Assembly (NCBI GenBank): GCA_031446125.1
Contig: CP132909.1
Location: 806,001 to 870,000, forward strand
Direction of reading: 5' to 3'
From: Arsenophonus sp031446125
GTDB taxonomy: Bacteria > Pseudomonadota > Gammaproteobacteria > Enterobacterales > Enterobacteriaceae
Length of the DNA stretch: 64,000 nt
Within the stretch, counting starts at the first letter, position 1, and each line of letters starts with the position of its first letter. Of the stretch, positions 40,663 through 50,805 are shown piece by piece. The notes under the pieces were generated by a model. It had not been told where the DNA came from. It saw only the letters and a program-made list of their open reading frames with translations, and did no database searches. The translations under genes were made by a program, and so were the position numbers.

Positions 40663-41597
40663 TTAAAATAATTTTTTAATAAAAAATATATTATTTATGT
40701 TACAATAAAGTTAATAAATTTATGAAAAATGTTGTTATTTATTATAATAATTTATATTGAATTTATATATTTAAAATATTTTTATAAATAGTTTTTTAAA
40801 AGTCATATTTTTAATGAAAACATGTTTTATAATTTCTTGAAATGATTAAATAAATATTTATAATTTTTTTATTTTTATATTTATATTATTTATTCACAAA
40901 TAATGTATGTTTGTATTTTTTTTTGATATTCAGTAAATTTTTAAGTTATTTTAACATGGTAATTCTATAAAAATAAACGATTAATCGGTATATTTATTAT
41001 ATTATCTATAAGAAATATAAATGATTATTTTTTTATATTTTTTATTATTGAAATAATTATAAAAATATTAATTTAGTTATAACGATTATTTTTTATTAAT
41101 AAAAAATAATCATATTATGAGTTAATAAAAGAATAAAAAATATTTTTAGTAATTTAAATATTTTATAATTAATATAATTTTAAAATTAGATTTAATAGAA
41201 GATTTTTAATATATTAAATATAATATATTAAATATTAAGTAGACTTTATTAATATGAAATTGAGCAATTAAATATTATTTTTTAATTAAAAGATTATATA
41301 TTTAAATATTTTTTTTATTTATATAAATAAAATTTAATTGTTTTTATGCATTATATAAAATATTTTCAGAATATAAAATGGATTATTGAATATATACTTA
41401 ATAAAAATTTTGTAATTAAATTTATATTTTATTAGTTATGTAAAACTTTTTAATATTTATAATATTTATTAGGAACTTTATATAATTATTTATTAATAAT
41501 AAAATATTTATTATTTTTTTATTTTCTGATTATAAGATTCTTTTGTATATATTAAAAATATAAAAATTATTATTGCGTAATATTATTAATATAAATA
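40663..41597. other. Non-coding AT-rich gap between folE and metG
   Basis: About 935 bases between convergent genes. It holds a 14-base tandem duplication at 41208-41235 and nothing else that can be named. Confidence 0.5.
41208..41235. repeat. 14-base tandem duplication
   Basis: Two adjacent exact copies of AATATATTAAATAT (41208-41221 and 41222-41235). Pure AT sequence makes replication slippage likely. No function is suggested. Confidence 0.7.
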
Positions 41598-43253
41598 TTA
41601 TTTGATATCTTCTTTTAAAGATTTTGTCAGCATTGAAGTTGCTTGATTTATATCAAGACGTTGAAATAATTTTTTGAATGGATTGATTTTGTGATTTAAT
41701 AAAGGATTTTTTATATCTTTCCATTGAAGTGAAATATTTAAAAATTTTTCTGTACGACTGCTTAATCCTGGTAATACAGGTTTTAAATAAGTCATTAATA
41801 CACGAAATAAATTAATTCCCATAGAGCATATATCGTGTAAGTCTTCTTCTTTTTTTTCTTTTTTAGCAAGAATCCAAGGCGCTTGATTATCAATATATCG
41901 ATTAGCCAAATCAGCAAGATGCATGATTTGATGAATTACCTTATTATATTCACGATCAGAATATGCTTGTCCAATTTTTTTTTCTGCAACAATGAATTTT
42001 GCATAAATATTTGGTTCTGCAAGACGAGATGATAATTTACCATGAAATAGTTTATTGATAAATCCAGCATTCCGTGCTGCTATATTGACGACTTTATTAA
42101 CTATATAGCTGTTTACAGTATTGACTAAATCAATTAAATTTAGATCAATATCGTTAATACCTGATGATAATTTAGCCGCATAATAGTATCGTAGACAATC
42201 AGGATCAAAGTGTTCTAAATAAGAACGTGCAGTGATAAAAGTGCCACGTGATTTTGACATTTTAGCGCCATTTATTGTCAAATAACCATGAACTAGTATA
42301 TTTGTAGGTTTACGATAATTTATGCCTTCTAATATTGCTGGCCAAAATAAAGTATGAAAGTAGACGATATCTTTACCAATAAAATGATAAAGATCAGTAG
42401 TCGTATTTTTTTTCCAATAAGTATTAAAATCAATGTTTGTTTTTTTACATAGATTTTGAAATGTGCTTATATAGCCTATAGGTGCATCTAACCAGACGTA
42501 AAAATATTTTTTTTCTTCATTTGGTATTTTAAAACCAAAGTAAGGGGCATCGCGAGTAATGTCCCATGGTTGTAGTCCACTTTTAAACCATTCCTGTATT
42601 TTGTTTCGAACATGTTTATGTAAAGCATTTGATTTTATCCAATTTTGCAATATATGGCTAAATGCTGGTAAATCAAAGAAAAAATGTTTTGTATTGCGTA
42701 TTTCAGGGGTTGCACCAGAAATAACTGAATATGGATTAATAAGTGTTGTTGAACTATAAGTTGCACCACATAATTCACAATTATCACCATATTGATTATC
42801 TGCAGAACATATTGGACAAGTTCCTTTAATAAATCTATCTGGAAGGAAAAGACATTTTATAGGGTCGTAAAGTTGTGCAATTATTTTACTTTTTATATAA
42901 CCATTTTTTTTTAATTTTAAAAAAATTTTTTCAGAGAATGTTCTGTTTTCTATACTATGAGTTGAGTGGTAATTATCATAACTAATAAAAAAATCCGCAA
43001 GATCTTTTTCATGTTCTTTTTTTATTTTGTTAATCATGACTTCTGGTTCTATTTTTAATTTTTGAGCTTTAAGCATTATCGGGGTACCATGAGCATCATC
43101 AGCACAGATAAAATAAACCTCTTTTCCACGCATACGATGGAAACGTACCCAAATATCTGCTTGAATGTGTTCTAACATATGACCAAGATGAATTGCACCA
43201 TTAGCATAAGGTAAAGCACAAGTAACTAAAAGTTTGTTCGAGATTTTATACAT
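41598..43253 (-). CDS. metG: Methionyl-tRNA synthetase, lacking the C-terminal dimerisation domain
   Basis: Class I synthetase charging initiator and elongator tRNA-Met. It has 551 residues against 677 in E. coli. The catalytic core is complete: HLGHMLEH (HIGH type), zinc cysteines in CPICSADNQYGDNCELCG, FVWLD-type YVWLDAPIGY, and KMSKSRGT. The anticodon-binding alpha-helix bundle (NRYIDNQAPW) is also complete. The protein stops shortly after this domain, so the Trbp111-like C-terminal tRNA-binding and dimerisation domain is absent. Truncated monomeric MetRS is known to be active, so the gene is likely functional. The mrp gene that lies next to metG in E. coli is missing. Confidence 0.96.
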   Translation of the reverse strand: MYKISNKLLVTCALPYANGAIHLGHMLEHIQADIWVRFHRMRGKEVYFICADDAHGTPIMLKAQKLKIEPEVMINKIKKEHEKDLADFFISYDNYHSTHSIENRTFSEKIFLKLKKNGYIKSKIIAQLYDPIKCLFLPDRFIKGTCPICSADNQYGDNCELCGATYSSTTLINPYSVISGATPEIRNTKHFFFDLPAFSHILQNWIKSNALHKHVRNKIQEWFKSGLQPWDITRDAPYFGFKIPNEEKKYFYVWLDAPIGYISTFQNLCKKTNIDFNTYWKKNTTTDLYHFIGKDIVYFHTLFWPAILEGINYRKPTNILVHGYLTINGAKMSKSRGTFITARSYLEHFDPDCLRYYYAAKLSSGINDIDLNLIDLVNTVNSYIVNKVVNIAARNAGFINKLFHGKLSSRLAEPNIYAKFIVAEKKIGQAYSDREYNKVIHQIMHLADLANRYIDNQAPWILAKKEKKEEDLHDICSMGINLFRVLMTYLKPVLPGLSSRTEKFLNISLQWKDIKNPLLNHKINPFKKLFQRLDINQATSMLTKSLKEDIK

Positions 43254-44177
43254 AATAGAATTTTAATTGTTATTAATTTATGTAATTGTTTTGATTTATG
43301 TTTAAGTAGATATGAATATAATGGATTTATGTTTTTAATAGTAGTAAAAGATATTTTATTTAAAATAATAGTTTAAAAATATAGTTAAAAACTATTTAAA
43401 GATATATACATAATATTCTGTAATACTATTAAAAAATATCCAAAAATTTTTAAAAAAAATTATATTACAGAAAAAAATATTAATATTTATTGATTACATT
43501 ATATAATTTAAACAGTAAAATTCATTGAGAATTATATGCGGTATTATATATAATATTTTTTTTATCATCAATAGAATTGTTTTTATTTTTGAAAAATTAT
43601 TATATAATGATTTTTTATATAAAAAATAAATCTAGATTTTTTAAAGATTCAAATATGGATTTAATCTTTTTATAAATCAAATATAAATTTTTAAAATTCA
43701 TAAATATTATATTTTATGAGAATAAAAATTATTTTTTACAAAATTATATTTCAATTTTTTTAAGAAACATGATAAAGATAAATAAATATTTTTGAAAAAA
43801 AATATATTTTTTGTATTATTTACAAATAATATGTTACTAAAAAAGTCTTAGTAGTTTAATTTATAGTTATTTTACATAAATTACAATAGTTAAAGTTATT
43901 TATTACTGTTTGTTATGTAACAATTATTCACATGTCGCGTACATAGGGTTTATTATATTTATAGTTTTTATATTTAAAAATATTTTTTTATAGATAATAT
44001 ATTTTTTCATAACATTATGACATTATATATTAGGCAATATGTATGTATAGATAATTAAAAGTATTTTATTTACCAGATTATGAAATACATATAAAAGATA
44101 ACAAAAGATTTTATATTTATATAATTATAACTATATAAAAATATATTTTACTTTTTTTTGAAAAAGGTTTTTTTGAA
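43254..44177. other. Non-coding AT-rich gap between metG and udk
   Basis: About 920 bases between divergent genes. In E. coli mrp (apbC) occupies this interval, and no fragment is recognised here. A single TTATTCACA at 43924-43932 resembles a DnaA box but is isolated. Confidence 0.5.
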
Positions 44178-44818
44178 ATGTCTAAAGTAGTACATCAATG
44201 CACTATTGTAGGAATATCAGGTCCTTCAGCATCTGGAAAAAGTCTTATTGCAAAAACTCTTTACCATGAATTGCTCAATAAAGTAGGTGATAATAACATT
44301 GGCATAATCGATGAAGATTGTTACTATAAAAGTCAAGATAAAATGACTATGGAAGAAAAAAGAAAGGTAAATTATGATCATCCTAATTCCATGGATCATG
44401 ATCTTTTATTTCATCATTTAAAATTATTAAAAATAGGTAAAGGTATTCATTTACCACAATATGACTACACTAATCATACGCGTAAAAATACAACTATTTT
44501 TTTTATTTTAAAAAAGTTATTATCCTTGAAGGTATTTTGTTATTGACTGATAAACGTTTGCGTGACGAATTAGATTTTGCAATTTATGTTGATACACCTT
44601 TAGATATTTGTTTAGTTAGAAGAATTAAAAGAGATGTTCATGAAAGAGGAAGAACTTTAGATTCTATTCTTAAACAATATACGCAAACAGTGCGTCCAAT
44701 GTTTCTTCAATTTATTGAACCATCAAAACAATATGCGGATATTATTATTCCTAGGGGAGGAAAAAATCGGATAGCAATTGATATTTTAAAAGCTAAAATA
44801 AGAGAGTTTTGTCAATAA
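44178..44818 (+). CDS. udk: Uridine/cytidine kinase, with an internal -1 frameshift
   Basis: Phosphorylates uridine and cytidine with ATP or GTP in pyrimidine salvage. Two overlapping frames (44178-44546 and the frame ending 44818) together cover the whole E. coli protein (213 residues). The first has the P-loop GPSASGKS, IDEDCYYK and NYDHP. The second has ILLLTDKRLRDEL, VDTPLDICLVRRIKRD and PRGGKNRIAIDILKAKI. Homology in the first frame ends at KK, encoded by A AAA AAG (44510-44516). Slipping back one base there gives KKVIILEG, exactly as in the family. No other lesion is seen. Either slippage makes an active kinase, or the gene is a fresh pseudogene. dcd follows 45 bases later. Confidence 0.85.
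44510..44516 (+). other. A AAA AAG slippery heptamer at the udk frame switch
   Basis: The zero frame reads TTA AAA AAG TTA. The heptamer A AAA AAG is in the phase required for tandem -1 tRNA slippage, as in E. coli dnaX. Transcriptional slippage adding one A to the six-A run would give the same product. No clear internal Shine-Dalgarno stimulator or strong downstream stem is visible. An eight-T run at 44497-44504 lies just upstream. Confidence 0.6.
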
Positions 44819-44863
44819 TTCTTCATTTTCTAAAATTAATATCTTACTTTAAAAGGATAAAAA

Positions 44864-45445
44864 ATGCGTCTTTGTGATCGTGACATAGTTAATTGGTTAA
44901 ATAAAAAAAAAATAATAATTGAACCACGGCCATCAATTGAACGTATTAATGGAGCAACTGTTGATATTTGTTTAGGAAATAAATTTCGAGTATTTAAAGG
45001 ATATAAAGTACCTTATATTGATCTTAGTGGTAAAAAAAATGAAGTAAATGCCGCTTTAGATCAAATTATGAGCAATGAAATTACATTAAAATATGATAAT
45101 GCATTTTTTTTACATCCTACTGAATTAGTATTAGCGGTTACTTTAGAAAAAATTTGTTTACCTAACAATATTGTTGGTTGGTTGGATGGTCGATCCTCTC
45201 TTGCTCGTTTAGGATTAATGGTTCATGTTACTGCTCATCGTGTTGATCCAGGTTGGTCTGGAAATCTTGTATTAGAATTTTATAATTCAGGTAAATTGCC
45301 CTTAGCGTTAAAACCAGGAATGATTATTGGAGCATTAAGTTTTGAATATTTATCAGGTTTTGCTGAACGTCCGTATCATCTTCGATCAAATGCAAAATAT
45401 AATAATCAAAAAAGTGCAGTGGGAAGTAAAATTACTGAAGATTAA
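44864..45445 (+). CDS. dcd: dCTP deaminase
   Basis: Deaminates dCTP to dUTP, the main route to thymidylate precursors in enterics. It has 193 residues, identical in length to E. coli. The family motifs are RINGATVDICLG, LDGRSSLARLGLMVH, the catalytic-region HRVDPGWSGNLVLEFYNSGKL (spanning about residues 125-145), and PGMIIGALSFE. An AAAGGA ribosome site precedes the ATG. It forms a short operon with udk, as in E. coli. Confidence 0.97.
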   Translation: MRLCDRDIVNWLNKKKIIIEPRPSIERINGATVDICLGNKFRVFKGYKVPYIDLSGKKNEVNAALDQIMSNEITLKYDNAFFLHPTELVLAVTLEKICLPNNIVGWLDGRSSLARLGLMVHVTAHRVDPGWSGNLVLEFYNSGKLPLALKPGMIIGALSFEYLSGFAERPYHLRSNAKYNNQKSAVGSKITED

Positions 45446-45465
45446 AAAATGTTCATGTTTTTCAT

Positions 45466-45491
45466 AGCTTAAAAGAATCTTTAGCTTTTTT
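45466..45491 (+). terminator. Probable terminator after dcd
   Basis: Imperfect hairpin with outer AGCT/AGCT pairs and inner AAAGA/TCTTT pairs, followed by six T's. It starts about 20 bases after the dcd stop. The stem has a bulge and a very small loop, so the call is tentative. Confidence 0.4.
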
Positions 45492-46461
45492 ATTGCATCA
45501 TAAAATAAAAGTAGTATTACTTATATTTTTAAGATTATTATGGTATTCTCATATATATATTATCGATATTTTTTATTGTTAATAATAAACTAATAGCATT
45601 GATAATATTGAAAATATTATATTATTTAACGTATTATGAAATCTTGATTAAAATATAAAAATTTTATTTTTAATATCATTTATAATACAAAAAAGTATGA
45701 ACATATGAAATTAAGTTTTTGATTTTTATATTTTTTTAAATAAACATATGTCTAAGTTTGATAAATTATATTAATTTAATTTTATCAATTTATGATTTTT
45801 AAGTTTATCAAATATTTTATAGATATTTATATCTTAAATTTTATAATTTATTTTAAATAATATTGTTTATTGTTTTAAATATCTGTTAATATTTATTTTA
45901 ATTTTTTTTAAATAATTTTAGAAGTCTATTATTATATGCATTATTTTTCCTAATTTGATCTATGAGAAAATATTATTTGTAGTTTATATAAAAAAATGTT
46001 TTTTATTATTTTTTTTTGGTTAGCTTAGTTGTATAAATACAATTAATCAAAATTACGGATTTATTAGAAAAAATTAGTCTTAAATTGTGTTTATAGTAAT
46101 TTATTTGTAAAATTATATAATGCATAGAGAATGTTTTTTAAAAATTTAATATTATTTAAATGTAAATATTTATAATATAACAATATTTTTTTGAGAATAA
46201 AAAATAAAATTAGCAAACTATTAAATATTTTATTTATTTTTTGTTCTAAATGCTAATTTTAGTTATTTCTCAATAATTCAAAATAAATTATGTAAAAATA
46301 ATCTATTATGATAAATTAAAAAATATTTATTATAAAAATATTTATACTTTACAGACAAATGTGTAACCAGATAAGAAATAAAAATAGGTAAATATTTATT
46401 ATAACTTTTATATACTTAAATATTTATTTTATATAATTGATCATTAAGATGAGTTTATTGT
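45492..46461. other. Non-coding AT-rich gap between dcd and gnd
   Basis: Just under 1 kb with no open frame. A tRNA D-arm-like string near 46018-46040 does not continue into a tRNA fold. Nothing else is recognised. Confidence 0.5.
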
Positions 46462-47865
46462 ATGGTAAAGCAACAAATAGGTTTAATTGGTATGGGTGTA
46501 ATGGGATGTAATTTAGCACTTAATTTTGCAAATCATGGTTATTCTGTGTCAATATTTAATCGCTCTAGGCAAAAAACTGAGACAATCATTGCAGAAAATA
46601 AAGGTAAAAAATTAATTCCTTTTTATCAAATTAATCAATTTATTCTTTCATTAAAAAAACCACGTTATATTTTATTGATGTTAAAAGCTGGAAAAATTAC
46701 AGATGACATGATTATTTCATTAATACCTTATTTGAATAAGGATGATATCTTAATAGACGGAGGAAATGCTTATTTTGAAGATACTATTCGTCGTAATCAA
46801 GAGCTTTCTAAAAAAGGAATTAATTTTATTGGTATGGGAATTTCTGGAGGTTATGAGGGTGCATTAAAAGGTCCATCTATTATGGCTGGAGGACAAAAAA
46901 AAGCTTTTAATTTAATCGAACCTATTTTTAAAAAAATAGCAGCTAAAGTTAACGGTGAAGCATGCCTAAGTTATATTGGTTCTGATGGTGCCGGTCATTA
47001 TGTAAAAATGGTTCATAATGCCATAGAGTATTGTGATATGCAAATTATTGCTGAAGTTTATTTGATATTAAAAAATATATTAAATTTAGATAATGAAGAA
47101 TTAGCCGATGTTTTTAGTGAATGGAATAAAGGTGAATTAAATAGTTATTTGATTAAAATTACAGCTGATATTTTTCGCAAAAAAGAAAAAAATAATATTT
47201 ATTTGATAGATCTTATTTTAGATGTTGCAGTTAGCAAAGGAACAGGAAAATGGTCTAGTCAAAATGCTTTAGAATTAGAAATTCCTTCTACTCTTGCTGC
47301 TGAATCTTTATTTTCTCGTTATATTTCTTGTTTTAAAGAAGAGAGATTAGGAGCATCAAAAATATTAACTGGTCCATCTAATGTTAAATTTAAAGGAAAT
47401 AAAGAAATCTTTATTGAAAAAATTCGTCAAGCGCTTTACGTAGGAAAAATTATTGCTTATTCACAAGGATTTTATCAATTAAAAATAGCATCAGATAAAT
47501 ACAAATGGCAATTAAATTATGGTGATATTGCAAAAATTTTTCGTTCCGGTTGTATTATTAGAGCACAATTCTTACAAAAAATTAGCAATGCTTATGACCA
47601 AAATTCATGTTTAGTAAATTTGATGTTATCTCCTTATTTTAAAAAAATTATTGATAAATATCAGGAATCATTACGTGATATTGTCTGTGTTGGTATCAAA
47701 CATGGTATCCCATTACCTGCGTTAACAGCAGCTATTTCGTATTACGATAATTATCGAACTCCCCTTTTGTCAGCTAATTTAATTCAAGCACAACGTGATT
47801 ATTTTGGTGCTCATACTTATTTTCATATAGAAAAGAAAACTACCATACATACTGAATGGATATAA
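46462..47865 (+). CDS. gnd: 6-phosphogluconate dehydrogenase, decarboxylating
   Basis: NADP-dependent oxidative decarboxylation of 6-phosphogluconate to ribulose-5-phosphate. It has 467 residues (E. coli 468). The dinucleotide motif is GLIGMGVMGCNLA at the N-terminus. Substrate and catalytic residues are in GGNAYFEDT, GISGGYEGA, GAGHYVKMVHNAIEY and SKGTGKWSSQNALE. The C-terminal tail QAQRDYFGAHTY and the histidine in HTEW are conserved. It works with pgl in this window to produce NADPH and pentose phosphate. The ribosome site is weak. Confidence 0.97.
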   Translation: MVKQQIGLIGMGVMGCNLALNFANHGYSVSIFNRSRQKTETIIAENKGKKLIPFYQINQFILSLKKPRYILLMLKAGKITDDMIISLIPYLNKDDILIDGGNAYFEDTIRRNQELSKKGINFIGMGISGGYEGALKGPSIMAGGQKKAFNLIEPIFKKIAAKVNGEACLSYIGSDGAGHYVKMVHNAIEYCDMQIIAEVYLILKNILNLDNEELADVFSEWNKGELNSYLIKITADIFRKKEKNNIYLIDLILDVAVSKGTGKWSSQNALELEIPSTLAAESLFSRYISCFKEERLGASKILTGPSNVKFKGNKEIFIEKIRQALYVGKIIAYSQGFYQLKIASDKYKWQLNYGDIAKIFRSGCIIRAQFLQKISNAYDQNSCLVNLMLSPYFKKIIDKYQESLRDIVCVGIKHGIPLPALTAAISYYDNYRTPLLSANLIQAQRDYFGAHTYFHIEKKTTIHTEWI

Positions 47866-48208
47866 AAAATACTATAAAAGTCTTTATTATTTTTATTTGA
47901 TATTTTGCAAATTATTTTTTATGAAAAAATTGAATTGATAAATAAGTAATAAAAACTAATTATTTATTTTTTTATTTTGGTTTATTTTTAAAATTTTTAT
48001 CATATTAAATTGAATTGTACATTTAAGAGATTTTTTTATTTAAAATATAAAAAAATATTTTTTTTAAAAAAAATATAATATATAATATATAATATATTCC
48101 ATTTTATTTTATAAAGTTATATCAAATTTATTAACTTATAAAGTTATATAAAATTACATATTTTTTAAACATGATATACATGTATTTTAATTTATTGGAT
48201 AATATAAT
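47866..48208. other. AT-rich spacer between gnd and the DASS transporter
   Basis: 343 bases with a short TATAATA-type microsatellite around 48073-48097. There is also a repeated ATAAAGTTATAT string near 48110 and 48140. No gene is visible. Confidence 0.5.
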
Positions 48209-49681
48209 ATGTATAAATTTATTCCGTTAAAATTTTTATCAACTATTATTGTTATTGGAATTATTTTTATAATTTGGTTTATTATTCCTGCTCCTAAAGG
48301 GGTAGATGTTCATGCATGGCAATTATTTGCTCTTTTCGTTGGTACTATATTATCTATTATACTTAAAATATTACCAATAGGAGCAATTTCAATTATAGCT
48401 ATTACTTTAATTGCTATAACCGGTGTAACTAATCCAAATAATGCAACTCAGGCAATTAATGATGCTTTAAGCGGATTTTCTAATCAATTAATTTGGTTAA
48501 TTGGCGTTTCTATTATGATTTCTGTTAGTTTAAATAAGACAGGATTAGGTGCACGTATTGGTTATTATTTTATTTCTTTATTTGGAAAAAAAACTTTAGG
48601 GATTGCTTATTCTTTAGTAATTGCAGAAACAATATTAGCTCCAGTAACACCAAGTAATACAGCACGCGGTGGTGGAATAATACATCCAATTATGTGTTCT
48701 ATTGCAGATAGCTTTGGTTCTAAACCCAAATCAATTACTTCAAAAAAAATTGGACGTTATCTTGCATTAACCAATTTTAATATTAATCCTATTACATCAG
48801 CTATGTTTATTACTGCAACGGCGCCTAATCCATTAATTGTTAGTTTAATTATGGCAAATACTGTTCCTGTATTTGAAATTACTTGGGGGATGTGGGCTAT
48901 AGCTGCTTTTGTTCCAGGTGTTATTTCGTTGTTGGTAATGCCATTAATTATTTATTGGATTTATCCTCCTGAAATTAAAGTGACACCAGATGCTCAAATT
49001 TTTGCTAGAAAAAAATTAAAACAGTTAGGAACTATCTCAAGAGCAGAAATAACGACTTTAATTATATTTTTTATATTATTGTTGATGTGGGCCGATATAC
49101 CTGCTTTTATTTTTGGTAATGCATTTACTATTAATCCAACAGTAGCTGCATTAATTGGAATTTCTATTTTACTTTGTACTGGAATATTAGAATGGGATGA
49201 TATTTTAAAAACTAAAGGAGCTTGGGATACAATTACTTGGTTTGCCGCATTAGTTATGATGGCTAGTTTTTTAAGCAAACTGGGATTAATTCACTGGTTT
49301 TCACAAACAGTTGGCAGTATGATTAGTAATATGGGTCTAAATTGGATTATAGGAACTTTATTTTTAGTTTTGATATATGTTTATTCTCATTATTTTTTTG
49401 CTAGTACTACAGCTCATATTATGGCAATGTTAGCAGCATTTTTTACTGCGGGCTTAACATTAGGTGCTCCTCCTATGTTGTTAGGTTTGATTTTAGCTTT
49501 TTGTTCATCATTAATGATGTCTTTAACACATTATTCTACAGGTAGTGCACCAATTATTTTTGGTTCAGGTTATGCTACTTTATCCGAATGGTGGAAAATA
49601 GGTTTCATATTAAGTTTATTTAATCTTTTTATATGGATGGTATTTGGTAGTTTATGGTGGAAACAATTAGGTTATTGGTAA
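48209..49681 (+). CDS. DASS-family di/tricarboxylate transporter (CitT/YbhI-like)
   Basis: Polytopic inner-membrane anion transporter of 490 residues with about 12 hydrophobic segments. Family motifs are visible: the hairpin-loop PSNTARGGGIIHP (the SNT substrate/cation site), LSGFSNQLIWL, SAMFITATAPNPL (second SNT-like motif) and THYSTGSAPIIFGSGY near the C-terminus. It resembles E. coli YbhI, CitT and TtdT and the plastid 2-oxoglutarate/malate translocator. The exact substrate cannot be read from sequence, but a dicarboxylate such as 2-oxoglutarate, malate, succinate or citrate is likely. It probably feeds host carbon into a reduced metabolism (inference). Confidence 0.88.
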   Translation: MYKFIPLKFLSTIIVIGIIFIIWFIIPAPKGVDVHAWQLFALFVGTILSIILKILPIGAISIIAITLIAITGVTNPNNATQAINDALSGFSNQLIWLIGVSIMISVSLNKTGLGARIGYYFISLFGKKTLGIAYSLVIAETILAPVTPSNTARGGGIIHPIMCSIADSFGSKPKSITSKKIGRYLALTNFNINPITSAMFITATAPNPLIVSLIMANTVPVFEITWGMWAIAAFVPGVISLLVMPLIIYWIYPPEIKVTPDAQIFARKKLKQLGTISRAEITTLIIFFILLLMWADIPAFIFGNAFTINPTVAALIGISILLCTGILEWDDILKTKGAWDTITWFAALVMMASFLSKLGLIHWFSQTVGSMISNMGLNWIIGTLFLVLIYVYSHYFFASTTAHIMAMLAAFFTAGLTLGAPPMLLGLILAFCSSLMMSLTHYSTGSAPIIFGSGYATLSEWWKIGFILSLFNLFIWMVFGSLWWKQLGYW

Positions 49682-49944
49682 CTAATTATTAAAAAAATAT
49701 ATACTATTATGAATATGTTAAATTAAATATAATTATTTTAATTATAGAACATTGTTGTATGATAGATAAAAAAATAATTGTCAGTATTTTAGTATTTTTA
49801 GTTTAAAAATTTTTATCTTTATAATTTTTTTGATATTTTTTTAAAAAAAATCTTTCATTGGAATTTTATAAGTTTCATAAGATTTTTTATAAATATAGTT
49901 ATAATCAGAAATACTTTTTGATCATAGGTTTACTGTATTTTTTA

Positions 49945-50805
49945 TTAAAGATTTTTTGTGTAATCTATAATAGAATGATTATAAATTTTTTTAATATAAT
50001 TATATATTAACGAAATTATAAAATATATAGCTTGAGTAATAACTATGCAAGGACCTGTAGCTCCATCAATGTAAAAACTAATAATGATACCTAAAAAAGA
50101 AGAGGTAATAGAAACAATAATAGCTATAATTATCATTTTATTGAAGTTTTTGCATAGAGTAAAAGCAATAATACCAGGAGAAATCAGCATAGCAATAACA
50201 ACAATAATACCAACTGCTTGTAAAGATGCTACAATCATTAAAGATAATAAAGAAAGAAAGCAATAATGCAAGACTTCAACAGATAAACCAACAATTTTTG
50301 CTTGAGTAGGATCAAAACAATAAATTAAAAAATCTTTGCGTTTTAATAAAATAATAACAGCACTCAATCCTGATATCCAAAGTATTTGTTGGAATTCAAT
50401 CTCATTAATTCCTAATATATTACCAAAAAGAATATGGGTAAGATGTTGATCAGTATCAATACGTGTAAACATTACTAATCCAAGCGCAAACATACCAGAA
50501 AATACTATACCCATTATGGTATCTTCTTTGATTCGGCTGTTATTTTTTAGATAACCAGTTGCATAAGAACAAAAAAATCCTGATAAAAAAGCTCCAAAAG
50601 CCAAAGGTATACCAATTAAAAAAGCGAGAACTATCCCAGGTAATACAGCATGAGAAATAGCATCTCCCATTAGAGACCAGCCCTTTAAAATTAAAAAGCA
50701 AGATAGTATAGCACATACTGATCCAGTAATTAATGCGCTAATAATAGCTTTTTGCATAAAAGAAAAACTAAAAGGTATTACCAATAATTCTATGAATTCA
50801 TTCAT
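49945..50805 (-). CDS. sitD: Manganese/iron ABC transporter permease SitD
   Basis: Second membrane subunit of the SitABCD (YfeABCD) importer, with 286 residues and about eight membrane segments of the ABC-3 family. It has ALITGSVCAILSCFLILKGWSLMGDAISHAVLPG near the N-terminus (read in parts) and VGIIVVIAMLISPG further on. Its start overlaps the end of sitC by 8 bases. It is last in the operon, followed by a featureless 263-base spacer. Confidence 0.92.
   Translation of the reverse strand: MNEFIELLVIPFSFSFMQKAIISALITGSVCAILSCFLILKGWSLMGDAISHAVLPGIVLAFLIGIPLAFGAFLSGFFCSYATGYLKNNSRIKEDTIMGIVFSGMFALGLVMFTRIDTDQHLTHILFGNILGINEIEFQQILWISGLSAVIILLKRKDFLIYCFDPTQAKIVGLSVEVLHYCFLSLLSLMIVASLQAVGIIVVIAMLISPGIIAFTLCKNFNKMIIIAIIVSITSSFLGIIISFYIDGATGPCIVITQAIYFIISLIYNYIKKIYNHSIIDYTKNL

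Noticed and set aside
40890..40898. TTATTCACA, a DnaA-box-like nonamer, with a second copy at 43924-43932
   Set aside because: The two copies are isolated and 3 kb apart, with no clustered boxes, 13-mers, dnaA or gidA nearby. They are expected by chance in AT-rich DNA.
46014..46085. tRNA-like D-arm string (TAGCTTAGTTG) in the dcd-gnd gap
   Set aside because: No matching acceptor stem, anticodon stem-loop or T-arm can be folded around it.
48073..48097. TATAATA-type microsatellite upstream of the DASS transporter as a promoter array
   Set aside because: Repeated -10-like strings occur throughout the AT-rich spacers, and no paired -35 box with good spacing stands out.
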